64,000 nt of DNA, from positions 1-64,000 of the forward strand of contig JADJOD010000030.1 in assembly GCA_016713985.1 (NCBI GenBank). Reading direction: 5' to 3'. The DNA comes from Lewinellaceae bacterium (GTDB lineage: Bacteria > Bacteroidota > Bacteroidia > Chitinophagales > Saprospiraceae). The notes below the pieces were generated by a model. That model was not told where the DNA came from. It worked only from the letters and a program-made list of their open reading frames with translations, and searched no databases. Shown piece by piece: positions 1 through 8,639 of the stretch; the first letter of the stretch is position 1, and every line of letters begins with the position of its first letter. Both the position numbers and the translations under genes were made by a program.

Positions 1-285
1 GGGTTTGGCACAATGGATGAATTTTTCGAGACGCTTACGCTGGTGCAAACGAAAAAAATCGACGATTTCCCGATTGTGGTGATGGGTGGTGAATTCTACC
101 AGCCCTTGCGCGAATACCTCAACTTCATGGTGGAGCAGGGCACTATTTCGCCGGAAGATTTGAATCTGTTGCTGTTTACCGACGACCCGGAGGAGGCAAT
201 TGCCCACATCGGGAAGTTCATATCCAGCAATTACAAAGTGGTCAAACGCAGCAAACCGGTGTGGTGGTTGTTTGAAAAATCGTGA
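1..285 (+). CDS. LOG-family nucleotide-hydrolase-like protein, C-terminal part (5' end outside window)
   Basis: The reading frame is open from base 1 and ends at 285. Its first residues, GFGTMDEFFETLTLVQTKK, match the PGGxGTxxE motif and following helix of the LOG/TIGR00730 family (Rossmann-fold proteins often labelled lysine decarboxylase, several of which are cytokinin riboside 5'-monophosphate phosphoribohydrolases). The rest, with the FPIVVMGGEFYQPL strand and a C-terminal helix, also fits the end of that fold. The Met at base 13 lies inside the motif, so it is not the true start; the N-terminal half including the nucleotide-binding residues is missing because of the window edge. The substrate cannot be told from this piece. 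Family assignment is solid, function open. Confidence 0.85.
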   Translation, partial: GFGTMDEFFETLTLVQTKKIDDFPIVVMGGEFYQPLREYLNFMVEQGTISPEDLNLLLFTDDPEEAIAHIGKFISSNYKVVKRSKPVWWLFEKS

Positions 286-325
286 GCAGTGGTAGTGGGT
301 AGTAGCAGTAGCAGTAGCGGTGGGC
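286..325. repeat. Low-complexity GTAGCA-type simple repeat
   Basis: Directly after the stop of the LOG-family gene there is a G-rich run of the imperfect units AGTGGT, AGTGGGT and GTAGCA (repeated three times). It contains no gene and has no obvious hairpin. Confidence 0.6.
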
Positions 326-370
326 GGTTGCTAAATCGTTCTGAATCTTGTCACATCTTAATGCTTAAAA

Positions 371-1249
371 ATGACCGGTTATCCCTTAAAAAAGATCATT
401 TTATGGCTTGCGGGTTTGTTCCTGCTGATGTTTGGCTCCCGTTTGGCCTACGGTTACCTGAACCCCGGCAAGGCATTAGACGGTCAGATTGTGAATATCG
501 CCGTCGGAAGTGGCAATGAGGAAGACTACTCTGTTTCGCGGAAAAACTATGCCTCGGAAAAAATAAAACAATCCGGGCCCGCGCCGGAAGGACCGTCCGG
601 ATCGGGTCAAACACAGAAGTATGAAAAAGTAGCCTCTCTGCGCTCCCAAAGCAGCCGTTTCAGCGAAGATGAATCACAACTTAAAACAGCGGTTAAAAAC
701 TTCGGCGCGATCATCCAGTTCGAACAAAATACCGGAAATGCCGGCTACCGCAACCTGCACCTGATCATCGGGGTGCAACCCGAAAAATTCGACAGTTTTT
801 ACCTCAACATGCAGGATATCGGGAAAATAATCTCCAAATCCGTCACAAAAACGGACAAAACCAACGAATACCTCCAACTCAACGCCAAACGGATTTCCCT
901 GGAAAAAACCCGCAATTCGCTGCTCGAACTCAAAAACCGCGGCGGTAATATCGACGAATACATCGGCCTGGAAAACAGAATTCTGGAGATCGAGGAACAA
1001 CTGCAGGGCCTGGGTGTGCAACTCGGCGATTACGACGAGGAAAATGAGTTTTGCACGGTGCGTTTTTCGCTGTACGAGGGTGAAGAGGTACACATCGGTT
1101 TGGCGCAACGCCTCAAGGTTGCTTTCGAATGGACGGTAAAATTCTACACCCTGCTCATGCTGGGCTTATGTTTTGCACTGGGCGCAGCGTTCCTTGGGTT
1201 GCGGATTATCGGTGCAATTAGAGGGAGGGATCAGAATTTGCGGAATTAG
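371..1249 (+). CDS. DUF4349-like membrane protein
   Basis: The 292-residue product has an N-terminal hydrophobic segment (about residues 8-27), a soluble middle with a strongly helical, probably coiled-coil part (about 170-215, ISLEKTRNSLLELKNRGG and the ENRILEIEEQL heptads), and a C-terminal membrane segment (about 255-280) followed by basic residues. This order, with the coiled coil just before the last membrane helix, is that of DUF4349 proteins, an uncharacterised envelope family. The start at 371 places the hydrophobic segment at the N terminus. It is convergent with the TonB receptor downstream. The role is unknown; the layout suggests a periplasmic sensor- or scaffold-like domain anchored at both ends. 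Confidence 0.75.
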   Translation: MTGYPLKKIILWLAGLFLLMFGSRLAYGYLNPGKALDGQIVNIAVGSGNEEDYSVSRKNYASEKIKQSGPAPEGPSGSGQTQKYEKVASLRSQSSRFSEDESQLKTAVKNFGAIIQFEQNTGNAGYRNLHLIIGVQPEKFDSFYLNMQDIGKIISKSVTKTDKTNEYLQLNAKRISLEKTRNSLLELKNRGGNIDEYIGLENRILEIEEQLQGLGVQLGDYDEENEFCTVRFSLYEGEEVHIGLAQRLKVAFEWTVKFYTLLMLGLCFALGAAFLGLRIIGAIRGRDQNLRN

Positions 1250-1405
1250 TGAATTTTCAGAATTAATACGGGAAGGGTTAAAAATTTTAAACTTTTGATT
1301 TTCAACAATTTATTCAAGCGCATCTTGCCCGTTTCCATTCAATACTTTCCCCCTGATCCACATAAACTTATTCATTCCGCAAATTCACTAATCCTGAAAA
1401 TTCTG
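1232..1405. repeat. Imperfect inverted repeat between convergent genes
   Basis: The 36-base arms 1232-1267 and 1370-1405 are reverse complements at 30 of 36 positions by eye; both contain the shared word TTAGTGAATTT flanked by GCGGAAT or TCAGAAT. The left arm begins in the last codons of the DUF4349 gene and the right arm ends just before the stop of the TonB receptor. It may act as a bidirectional terminator or be a decayed repeat element. Confidence 0.6.
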
Positions 1406-1407
1406 CT

Positions 1408-3741
1408 CTAAAACTGCACCCGGTACACAAAATCAGGCGTAAATCCCAGTTGATATTGTGTACTTATCGCGTCAGTGCCCCTGAAATAGCGATACGCGAA
1501 TACGTTTCGGCGGTTGGTCAAATTGGTAAAATCGAGCAGCAGGTGATGGGTAATCCGGCGGGTATCGCGGCGGACGCCGATCTTCGCATCCCAGCGGAAA
1601 AACGCCGGGTATTGTGCCGAATACGGCTGTTTTTCATCGTACACCTCCGTTCCCGCAAGCATACTTTGCTCCAGATCGAGGGGAGAGTGCCAGCGCCCTC
1701 CGGCGGCACTCACCTTGGTGTCGGTCGTCAGGGTCCAGTTGTTGTGCAGCGGAAACTCTTTGCCGATCAGTGCATTGAGTACATACCGGCTGTTAAACGC
1801 GGTATTGCGCCAGATGCCGTCGCTGCCGCGGTATTTCGATTCGAACAGGGAGCCGGTGAACATGGCATAAAAGCCGTCGCGATACACCTTGGTCAGGGTG
1901 CACTCGATGCCGTAATTTTTTCCGTTGCCTTTGCCCGTTACGTCTGAAAAATCCCAAATATCGAAGGTCGAGCCGAAGTTCAGCAGTGAAAACCCGTCGG
2001 GTTGGCGGTGCACCGGCACCCGGCTTTGCCATTGAAAATAAGCTTCTGCCCGGATTCGCCACTCGGCGGGCCATTTTTTCTCCCAGGCTACCACGCCCTG
2101 GTGGCTGCGCAGAAAATCGAGTTTGTGGTTGGGCGAAAGACCCGTATTGGTGGTGAAAAACATGGCGGCTAAAGCGGGTGTCTGCGCGTGATAGCCATAC
2201 GCAAAAATGACGTCGTTGCTGGCCGGCAACTTCAGTTTCAGCGCTGCACGCGGCTCCAGCGTAGTTTTTCCCGACAACGGCAGGTACTGGCTGTGCAGGC
2301 CGAGGTTGACGGAATAGCGTTTTTTTACTTTGTATTGTACCTGTGCAAAGGTTTCCAGCAGCCACAGTTTCCCGTCGAAATTGCGCACCGGAACAAACCC
2401 CGGCGTGCCCTCCTGCGTCAGCAAACGGGTATCGATGCCCGCGCTTTGCACCAGCGCACCGGCGCGCAGCGTGAGCCTTTTGGTATGGCGGCGCTGCCAC
2501 AGGGAAGAAATCCGAACGCTTTGATCGAGGTTTTTTTCATCGAGCCATTGGGTACGACCACCCGTGCCGTCTAAGTTCCAGCCCTTGCTGCTTATGCGGT
2601 TGGTGCTCCAGGAAATTATGGTACGCAGGTACGACACGGTGTCGATCATCAACTGGTGCCGAAGCCCCGCAGTCATCATCGAACCACTCAGTTCGGAATC
2701 CCGGGTAGTCGGGTGATAGGGATTTTCGGGGTCCACGTCTTCACCCCGAACGATGATATGGCTTTTCCCGACCAGCCCGAAAAAGCCGATCCGGTGTCGC
2801 CCTTTGCCCAGGTCGACTTTCCAGTTGAGGTCCTGATATTGGGGCACATAATTACCTCCAAAACGGGCGCCCAGGCCGTGCAGCAGGTCGACAAACGAAT
2901 ACCGGTAACCGGCCAGAAAAGAACCGTTTTGATTTCTCCAGACGGGTCCTTCCGCCGTTGCTTCCACGCCGCTCCAGGCGCCGATTTGTCCCGTAAACTC
3001 GTATTTCTCCTTGTTTCCGGCGCGAAAATTCATGTCCATCACCCCGGCGATGGTATTGCCGAACTCTGCCGGAAAGGCGCCGGTCAGGAAATCGGATTGT
3101 CCTAACAAATTGGGATTCAAAGCATTAAACGATCCTCCACTATTGCCGTACGTACCCAGGTGGCTGGGATTCGGGATAGGCACCCCGTCTAATCGCCAAA
3201 GCAGGCCGGTAGGCGAATTGCCACGCACCACCAGGTTGTTCTGGTAATCGTCCGAGGCGCCGATACCGGCAAAATTAGCAGCCATTCGGGCGATATTACT
3301 GCGCCCGCAGCTGTACCGGGCCACCGATTCCGGGTTGAGGGCAATGGCGCTCACCTTCGCCAGTTTGTTGACCGGTTTTGTCTTTTTGGTGCCGGAAATA
3401 ACCACTGCCTGTATCGCCTGGCCGCCTTCTTCCATCAAAATTCGCAGATCGGCGTCTTTTCCCGAGGTCACCAGTACATCCGGCAACTGTTCGTCCTCAT
3501 ACCCGAGGTAACGCACACGAACGGCATATCTGCCGGGTGGAATGTTGCGGATGGCAAACCACCCTGCGGTATCAGTCACAGCGCCGCGGACGGGTTCGAG
3601 CCCGGGCAAATCGACCGTGGCGCCGATCAGGGGCGCCTCGGTAACCTTGTCGATAACCAAGCCGCGTATAACTTGTGCGGACAGGCAGGCGCCCGACAGG
3701 AGGAATATCAGGCCAAACAGGCTGGAGTAAAAAATGCGCAT
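1408..3741 (-). CDS. TonB-dependent outer-membrane receptor with carboxypeptidase-like N-terminal domain
   Basis: A protein of about 777 residues from the ATG at 3741, which gives a signal peptide (MRIFYSSLFGLIFLLSGACL, cleaved near LSAQ); the longer frame to 3795 would bury it. After the signal come a CarboxypepD_reg-like beta-sandwich (about residues 24-105, VIRGLVIDKVTEAPLIGATV), a plug domain (about 125-250, with VVRGNSPTGLLWRLDGVPIPNP and the GAFPAEFGNTIAGVMD segment) and a long beta-barrel ending in F. It should import or bind a ligand at the outer membrane using TonB energy. No SusD partner is adjacent, so a glycan role is not supported; the ligand is unknown. Confidence 0.9.
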   Translation of the reverse strand: MRIFYSSLFGLIFLLSGACLSAQVIRGLVIDKVTEAPLIGATVDLPGLEPVRGAVTDTAGWFAIRNIPPGRYAVRVRYLGYEDEQLPDVLVTSGKDADLRILMEEGGQAIQAVVISGTKKTKPVNKLAKVSAIALNPESVARYSCGRSNIARMAANFAGIGASDDYQNNLVVRGNSPTGLLWRLDGVPIPNPSHLGTYGNSGGSFNALNPNLLGQSDFLTGAFPAEFGNTIAGVMDMNFRAGNKEKYEFTGQIGAWSGVEATAEGPVWRNQNGSFLAGYRYSFVDLLHGLGARFGGNYVPQYQDLNWKVDLGKGRHRIGFFGLVGKSHIIVRGEDVDPENPYHPTTRDSELSGSMMTAGLRHQLMIDTVSYLRTIISWSTNRISSKGWNLDGTGGRTQWLDEKNLDQSVRISSLWQRRHTKRLTLRAGALVQSAGIDTRLLTQEGTPGFVPVRNFDGKLWLLETFAQVQYKVKKRYSVNLGLHSQYLPLSGKTTLEPRAALKLKLPASNDVIFAYGYHAQTPALAAMFFTTNTGLSPNHKLDFLRSHQGVVAWEKKWPAEWRIRAEAYFQWQSRVPVHRQPDGFSLLNFGSTFDIWDFSDVTGKGNGKNYGIECTLTKVYRDGFYAMFTGSLFESKYRGSDGIWRNTAFNSRYVLNALIGKEFPLHNNWTLTTDTKVSAAGGRWHSPLDLEQSMLAGTEVYDEKQPYSAQYPAFFRWDAKIGVRRDTRRITHHLLLDFTNLTNRRNVFAYRYFRGTDAISTQYQLGFTPDFVYRVQF

Positions 3742-3754
3742 AACAAAGGTATTT

Positions 3755-4345
3755 TCACTTGTACAGCGCAAGATAACGGGAAATATATTTTCCAATAATG
3801 TCGAATTCCACGTTTACGGCGTCGCCGGGATGCAGCATTTTGAAGTTGGTATGTTCCCAGGTATATGGAATAATTGCTACGGAAAACAGCGCGTCATGCG
3901 GCTCCACCACGGTCAGGCTCACGCCGTTGAGACATACCGAACCTTTGTCTACCAGCAGGTGATCGGGAGTCGGATGGTAGCGAAACGTGAAACGCCAGGA
4001 GCCTCCTGTTTCCGTCACTTCCACACATTCTGCCACTTCATCCACGTGCCCCTGCACCATATGGCCGTCGAGGCGTCCGCCCAGCGGAAGGCAGCGTTCG
4101 AGGTTCACCAGGGCGCCCGGCTTCCACATGCCCAGGTTGGTGCGATGCAGGGTTTCCGCGACGGCAGTCACGCGGTGCCGGCCTTCAGCCAGTCCCACAA
4201 CCGTCAGGCAGGCGCCGTTGTGGCTAACACTCTGGTCGATTTTTAATTCTTCCGAAATGGGGCTTTCGATGGTAAAATGCACGTTGGAACGGTCTTTTTC
4301 GATCGCTATCACGGTGCCGAGGGTTTCTATGATGCCGGTGAACAT
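3755..4345 (-). CDS. ribE: Riboflavin synthase, alpha subunit
   Basis: The 196-residue protein starts with the hallmark MFTGIIETLG and contains two lumazine-binding repeats: the first with the conserved VSHNGACLTVV, the second with GSVCLNGVSLTVV. The GHVDEVAE segment is also conserved. It catalyses dismutation of two 6,7-dimethyl-8-ribityllumazine molecules to riboflavin, acting as a cytosolic trimer. Length matches the family. It lies 13 bases upstream of the TonB receptor start on the same strand, but no other rib gene and no FMN riboswitch-like leader is seen here. The symbol follows the Bacillus-style usage (E. coli calls it ribC). Confidence 0.95.
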   Translation of the reverse strand: MFTGIIETLGTVIAIEKDRSNVHFTIESPISEELKIDQSVSHNGACLTVVGLAEGRHRVTAVAETLHRTNLGMWKPGALVNLERCLPLGGRLDGHMVQGHVDEVAECVEVTETGGSWRFTFRYHPTPDHLLVDKGSVCLNGVSLTVVEPHDALFSVAIIPYTWEHTNFKMLHPGDAVNVEFDIIGKYISRYLALYK

Positions 4346-4453
4346 GAGTTGGTTGTTGGTTATCGGTTATCGGTGCGAATCCAGTGAGGGTTAAAATGGA
4401 AGGCATGTCTGTGTGGTGAAGCGACCTTCAAAAAACATTGAATTTGAGGGTTT

Positions 4454-5548
4454 TCAAACACTTTTTATTCCATTGTAGAAGATCAAACACTGCTCCACTT
4501 CCTCCCGTGTCGGCTCCAGCAGTTGCATACGGAACGGCTCCGAACCCGGTATTGCCATACGCACTTTCCCCGCAGCATTTTTTTTGTCCTGTTGTATCAA
4601 ATCCCATAAAGCCGGGAAAATAGCAGGGGGTATGGGGCGGTTCGGGAAATGCCTGCGGATTACGGCGGCAATTGCTTCGGCATCCCCGCCGGAAAGAGCT
4701 GTTTCACAAATCATCCCGATGGCAATCGCTTCTCCGTGGGTGAGCGGATCATCGGTTTTCATAAAATAACTTTCCAGTGCGTGGCCGATGGTATGGCCGA
4801 AGTTAAGGAGGGCCCGGAGGCCTTTTTCGAAGGGATCGTCCTGCACAATTTTTACTTTTACCGCAATAGAAGCGCGCAAAATTTCGAGCCAGCCGTTGTA
4901 CGACGGACTTCCAGGTCCGTCGCAGGCATGCCGGGCAGGACGGACCTGGAAGCCCGTCGCACAAATGCGTTGCCACAGCGCCGGGTCTCCGATCAGCGCG
5001 TGTTTGATGACCTCGGCGAAGCCGCTGAGCAGTTCGCGCTCCGGCAGGGTTTGTAAAAAATCCGGATCTGCAAACACGGCCGCCGGGTTCCTAAAAACAC
5101 CAATTGTGTTTTTAATGCCTTGAAAATCAATGCCTAATTTGCCGCCAATAGCCGCATCGGTCATTGAAAGCAGGGTGGTGGGGACCTGTACAAAATCAAC
5201 GCCGCGTTTCCAGGTAGCCGCGCAAAAACCGCCCGTATCGCCGATCACGCCGCCGCCGATATTGATGACGAGCGCCTGCCGGTCGAGTCTGGCGTCGAGC
5301 ATGGCCTGCCAGATGAGTTCGCAGGAGGCGAGGGTTTTATGTTGTTCGCCCGCCGGTATTTCGATGACCGGTGTGTTTGGAGACAGCCCCGTTTTTTCGA
5401 AAAAATGTGGCAGGCAGTGAAGCCGGGTATTTTCGTCGGCCAGCAGGCACATTTGCGAGTCGGCCCGCTCGCGAAGCCATGCAGGAAAAGTGTCTTGCAG
5501 GTTGCCTAAAAAGACGGAGTAATCGCCGGGCCGAAAGGTATGTGGCAT
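4454..5548 (-). CDS. aroB: 3-dehydroquinate synthase with an in-frame palindromic insert
   Basis: The 364-residue product carries the NAD-binding GGGVIGDTGGF (about 98-108), the PTTLLSMTDAAIGGK region (123-137), the metal-ligand segment NFGHTIGHALES (249-260) and HGEAIAIGM (271-279). It converts DAHP to 3-dehydroquinate, the second step of the shikimate pathway. Between LIGDPALWQRI (about 185-195) and LEILRASIAVKVKIV (221-235), where the family has a short linker between helices, this protein has about 24 extra residues (196-219) rich in R, P, G and C. The insert is encoded by a long inverted repeat (see 4898-4960). Key catalytic residues look intact, so the enzyme is probably functional. Confidence 0.93.
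   Translation of the reverse strand: MPHTFRPGDYSVFLGNLQDTFPAWLRERADSQMCLLADENTRLHCLPHFFEKTGLSPNTPVIEIPAGEQHKTLASCELIWQAMLDARLDRQALVINIGGGVIGDTGGFCAATWKRGVDFVQVPTTLLSMTDAAIGGKLGIDFQGIKNTIGVFRNPAAVFADPDFLQTLPERELLSGFAEVIKHALIGDPALWQRICATGFQVRPARHACDGPGSPSYNGWLEILRASIAVKVKIVQDDPFEKGLRALLNFGHTIGHALESYFMKTDDPLTHGEAIAIGMICETALSGGDAEAIAAVIRRHFPNRPIPPAIFPALWDLIQQDKKNAAGKVRMAIPGSEPFRMQLLEPTREEVEQCLIFYNGIKSV
4898..4960. repeat. Palindromic element inserted in frame within aroB
   Basis: Arms 4902-4921 (GACGGACTTCCAGGTCCGTC) and 4939-4958 are reverse complements at 19 of 20 positions, separated by a 17-base loop holding GGCATGCC. Each arm is itself palindromic (GACGGAC/GTCCGTC). The tetranucleotide GTAC precedes the left arm at 4898-4901. 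The element keeps the aroB frame and adds about 24 residues. Confidence 0.8.
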
Positions 5549-5677
5549 GACGCGAAGTTAATGCTGCTTGAAGCAATGGCGGAAGATTCTTTGCGGGAAT
5601 CGTTTATATTGGAAGGGGTTCGGGCAGGGCTTTAAAAGGAAAGAATAACGCGACGGAGACCGTAAATGCAGCGCTGC

Positions 5678-6973
5678 TCAATCTTTTACCACCGGCATCC
5701 GAATTTCCAGCGTTGTGCCCTTGCCCGGTTCGCTGATGATATCGAGTTTCCATTTGTGCTCCTTGCACATGGTTTTTACGTAAAACAGCCCGAGTCCGAA
5801 ACCCTTGACATTGTGCACATTACCGGTAGGTACCCGGTAAAATTTGTCGAAAACCCTTTTCAGATGCTCGCGGGGAATTCCAATGCCTTTATCCTGAATG
5901 CTGAGGACTAATTTATCCGCTTCATTTCGCAGTCCGATGAATATTTCCGGGGCGTTTTTGCTGTATTTCACCCCGTTGTCCACAAGATTGTGCATAATAT
6001 TGGTCAGGTGCATCCGGTCGGCCCTGATGAGGGTCTGAGCAGCCGAAAGGTCAAGGTGCAATTGCCCGCCTTCTTTTTCGTGCACCTTCATTTCTATGGA
6101 CGGCAAAACCCCTTTGATGAGTTCCCGCAGGTCTAATTCTTCCAGGTTTAGTTCAATTTTGTCGCGTTCGATCTTGGCGAGTTGGAGCACTTTTTCTACC
6201 TGGTTGTTCAGTCGCAACACCTGTTCCTTGATGATGTGGGAGTAGCGGTTGAGGCGCGGGTCGGACTTTACGTATTCATTCTGGATAAAAACGTCGGTCG
6301 AAATATTGATGGTCGAGATCGGGGTTTTGAACTCGTGGGTCATGTTATTGATAAAATCCCGCTGGAGTTCGGACAATTGTTTTTGACGCAGGATGACGAA
6401 CATGGAGTAAATAAAAAATGCCAGCGTAATGAGCATCAGCGCCGTAAATGCGATTACGATCCACATATTGCTCAGAATATTGGCGTTTTTGCCTGGAAAC
6501 CGCACCCCGAAATAATAGTTGAACTCCGTTTTGCTGTGCGGCGGCAGCGCTTCGTCCTGCTGCAACGTGATGGCGGCAAAGGGTGTGGTTTTGTTGTATT
6601 TGATGGTTTTTCCGGTCACCATCTGTTTGCTCGAACAGTCGAATACGCCGTATTGAAAATCTTCGTGAAGTCCCTGATTTTCAAAGGTTTTCTGGAGGTA
6701 AAACTCCAGGGTGTTGGGGTCGAAGTCATTGTCTACGTTGACCACGTAATAATTGGAATAAAGCCGGTCGATCAGGTTTTGAGACGGCAATTCGAAGGGC
6801 GTGGCCTGTGCCAGGCTTTTGGCGGCATCCAGCAGCGCCTGATATACCTTGCGGTTGAACTCCTGCTCCTGGAAATCCCAGGTACGGAGTACCCAGTAGG
6901 TTTGAACGGGCAGCAGGCTCAACATGGATAAAGTCCCCAGCACGATGACGCGGCGAATGATGGTATTGGTCAT
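5678..6973 (-). CDS. Membrane sensor histidine kinase
   Basis: The 431-residue product has a membrane helix at about 8-27, a periplasmic domain (28-165) of unknown ligand, a second helix (about 170-195) and a cytoplasmic kinase. The HisKA box is MTHEFKTPIS with His about 213; the ATPase part shows the N box (NLVDNGVKYS), DKGIGIP (G1) and GFGLGLFYV (G2). It should autophosphorylate and pass phosphate to a response regulator. No receiver gene is adjacent, so it is an orphan in this window; the LytTR protein at 45.7 kb is an unlikely partner because its receiver is degenerate. The gene stands alone between aroB and the M23 peptidase, all on the minus strand. Confidence 0.9.
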   Translation of the reverse strand: MTNTIIRRVIVLGTLSMLSLLPVQTYWVLRTWDFQEQEFNRKVYQALLDAAKSLAQATPFELPSQNLIDRLYSNYYVVNVDNDFDPNTLEFYLQKTFENQGLHEDFQYGVFDCSSKQMVTGKTIKYNKTTPFAAITLQQDEALPPHSKTEFNYYFGVRFPGKNANILSNMWIVIAFTALMLITLAFFIYSMFVILRQKQLSELQRDFINNMTHEFKTPISTINISTDVFIQNEYVKSDPRLNRYSHIIKEQVLRLNNQVEKVLQLAKIERDKIELNLEELDLRELIKGVLPSIEMKVHEKEGGQLHLDLSAAQTLIRADRMHLTNIMHNLVDNGVKYSKNAPEIFIGLRNEADKLVLSIQDKGIGIPREHLKRVFDKFYRVPTGNVHNVKGFGLGLFYVKTMCKEHKWKLDIISEPGKGTTLEIRMPVVKD

Positions 6974-7170
6974 GATCTTTGCTCGTCTTTCGGATTTTCG
7001 GATTATTCATAAAAAACAGGATACTAAACGCAGGAACGCCCGATTCGTTGAGTCCGATGGTCCGGAAAAAAACATGAGCCACCCTGAAAACCCGGATGAC
7101 TCATGCTGCTGTTTATTGTCCCTGCTAAAACTGGCCGGCAGGCGGCCTGGTGTTCATAGTGTTTTTTACA

Positions 7171-8154
7171 TTAATCCAGCGATTGGTTGGCCATATTGGC
7201 GCTGTTCACCATTTGCTGGTATTCCTGCGGCGTCAGGTTGTCCATACAGAAGTTGATCGGGTTGATCGGATTGCCTTTGTAGTGAACTTCGTAGTGCAGG
7301 TGTGGCGCAGTGGAGAGGCCGGTATCGCCGACTTCGCCGATTTTCTGGCCTTTTTTCACCCGTTCGCCGTTGCGGACGTTGATCTTGTTCATGTGGCCGT
7401 ACAAGGTTTCGTAACCATAGCCGTGGCTGATACGCACGCAGTTGCCGTAACCCTGGTGCCAGCCCGTTTCCACCACAACACCATCGCCGGAAGCCTGGAT
7501 GGCCGTGCCAATCCGTGCGGGAAAATCGAGGCCAGCGTGGAATTTGCGGATTTTGTACACCGGGTGCAGGCGGTAGCCGAAGCCAGAAAGTGTGCCGATG
7601 CTTTTTTGCAGTTTGTCTTCCCGGACCGGTTTTACACTTGGCAGGGAAGCCAGCATTTTTTGCTGGTTGTTGGCCAGGTCCTGCAAGGTATCCAGCGATT
7701 TGCTTTGAAGTGCGAGTTGGCGGCCGAGCATATCCACTTTTTCAAGCGTTGCCGCCACGGCTTCGCCGCCGTATTTGAAGGCCGCCAGTTCGGGGTGTAC
7801 TTCGTGGCCGCCGATACCGGCGTTCCAGACATCCCCGTCGATCGGGTCCATCCCGAACACAGCGCGGTGTACGCTGGCGTCGCGTTGCTGGATGTTGCCC
7901 AGAACTTTGGACATTACTTCCAACTGGCCGTCTAATTGATTGTATTTGTATTCCATTTGCTCGATTTCCCGAACCAGTTCCTTTTCACGGGGAGAAGGGA
8001 AGAGCATATAGAGCAGCGCAAGCAAGGCGAATGAAGTAACCAGAACTACGGAAAAAAATCCGAAGGCTTGCCAGACTCGGGTTTTAAAGGGGATTACAAC
8101 TTTTTCGTAGGTTAATGTGTGAATGTTGTAGACAAACTTTTCTTTCCTGCCCAT
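7171..8154 (-). CDS. M23-family (LytM-like) peptidase with N-terminal membrane anchor
   Basis: A start at 8154 (MGRKEKFVYN) gives 327 residues; the open frame to 8181 adds only nine. One membrane helix (about 28-50) is followed by a coiled coil (REKELVREIEQMEYKYNQ onward, about 60-90), a linker, and the M23 domain: FHAGLDF (first His and Asp zinc ligands), the YGNCVRISHGYG strand, TLYGHM and the final HLHYE. It probably cleaves or remodels peptidoglycan cross-bridges from the periplasmic face, like the NlpD/MepM group. A promoter candidate lies about 190 bases upstream. All expected zinc ligands are visible, so catalysis is likely. Confidence 0.9.
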   Translation of the reverse strand: MGRKEKFVYNIHTLTYEKVVIPFKTRVWQAFGFFSVVLVTSFALLALLYMLFPSPREKELVREIEQMEYKYNQLDGQLEVMSKVLGNIQQRDASVHRAVFGMDPIDGDVWNAGIGGHEVHPELAAFKYGGEAVAATLEKVDMLGRQLALQSKSLDTLQDLANNQQKMLASLPSVKPVREDKLQKSIGTLSGFGYRLHPVYKIRKFHAGLDFPARIGTAIQASGDGVVVETGWHQGYGNCVRISHGYGYETLYGHMNKINVRNGERVKKGQKIGEVGDTGLSTAPHLHYEVHYKGNPINPINFCMDNLTPQEYQQMVNSANMANQSLD

Positions 8155-8348
8155 ACATTTAGAGTTTACCAGGCGAATCAAACGATTGCAATGCCTCGGT
8201 GTTTTGCAAATCAGTTCAGCGGACGATAAAGAGTCGGAGGACTATGCTTTTAGAAAATTCTGAAAGCGGATTAAAATCGTACGCCGGTGATGCTCCTGGT
8301 TAGTTAAAGTCGGTAATTCGGTAATGGGTCATCATTGGAGGAGGCGCA

Positions 8349-8379
8349 CAAATGTAGCAATGCGTAATTTGTTAGCAAA
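8349..8379 (-). promoter_or_regulatory. Candidate Bacteroidota-type promoter for the M23 gene
   Basis: On the minus strand TTTG (8379-8376) is followed after 19 bases by TACATTTG (8356-8349), matching the Bacteroidota -33 TTTG and -7 TAnnTTTG boxes at the expected spacing. Transcription would start near 8343, leaving a leader of about 190 bases before the M23 start. Confidence 0.5.
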
Positions 8380-8639
8380 CTTTTTTGCCAAAAAATCAAC
8401 TTTTTGAGGTATATAAGGCAAAAGACAGGCCATTTGATACAATTTTTTCTGTCTTTTGGCCGTCAGAAGCGTATTAAAATTGGTTTTGTACGGTTGGCAA
8501 GGGGGGCACTTCTCCATTGGAAGGGATGCAAAAAAAGAGAATTAGATCGTAATTATTGAGTAAGCGGCCGTATTTAACACTTAACGGTTTTGCCTGATGG
8601 GTTTAAATATTGATTTTCAGGCAGTAAAAAGCGGCCATT
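8380..8639. other. Intergenic stretch without a recognisable gene
   Basis: The space between the M23 promoter candidate and the stop of the next minus-strand gene holds no convincing coding frame, RNA or strong hairpin. It is fairly AT-rich. Together with 8155-8348 it makes a gene-free interval of nearly 500 bases. Confidence 0.5.

Noticed and set aside
3755..4345. FMN riboswitch upstream of riboflavin synthase
   Set aside because: The upstream 108 bases show no conserved aptamer-like structure.
4346..4453. GTTGGTTGTTGG/TTATCGG words before the ribE start
   Set aside because: Short simple repeats only; no operator or hairpin is evident.
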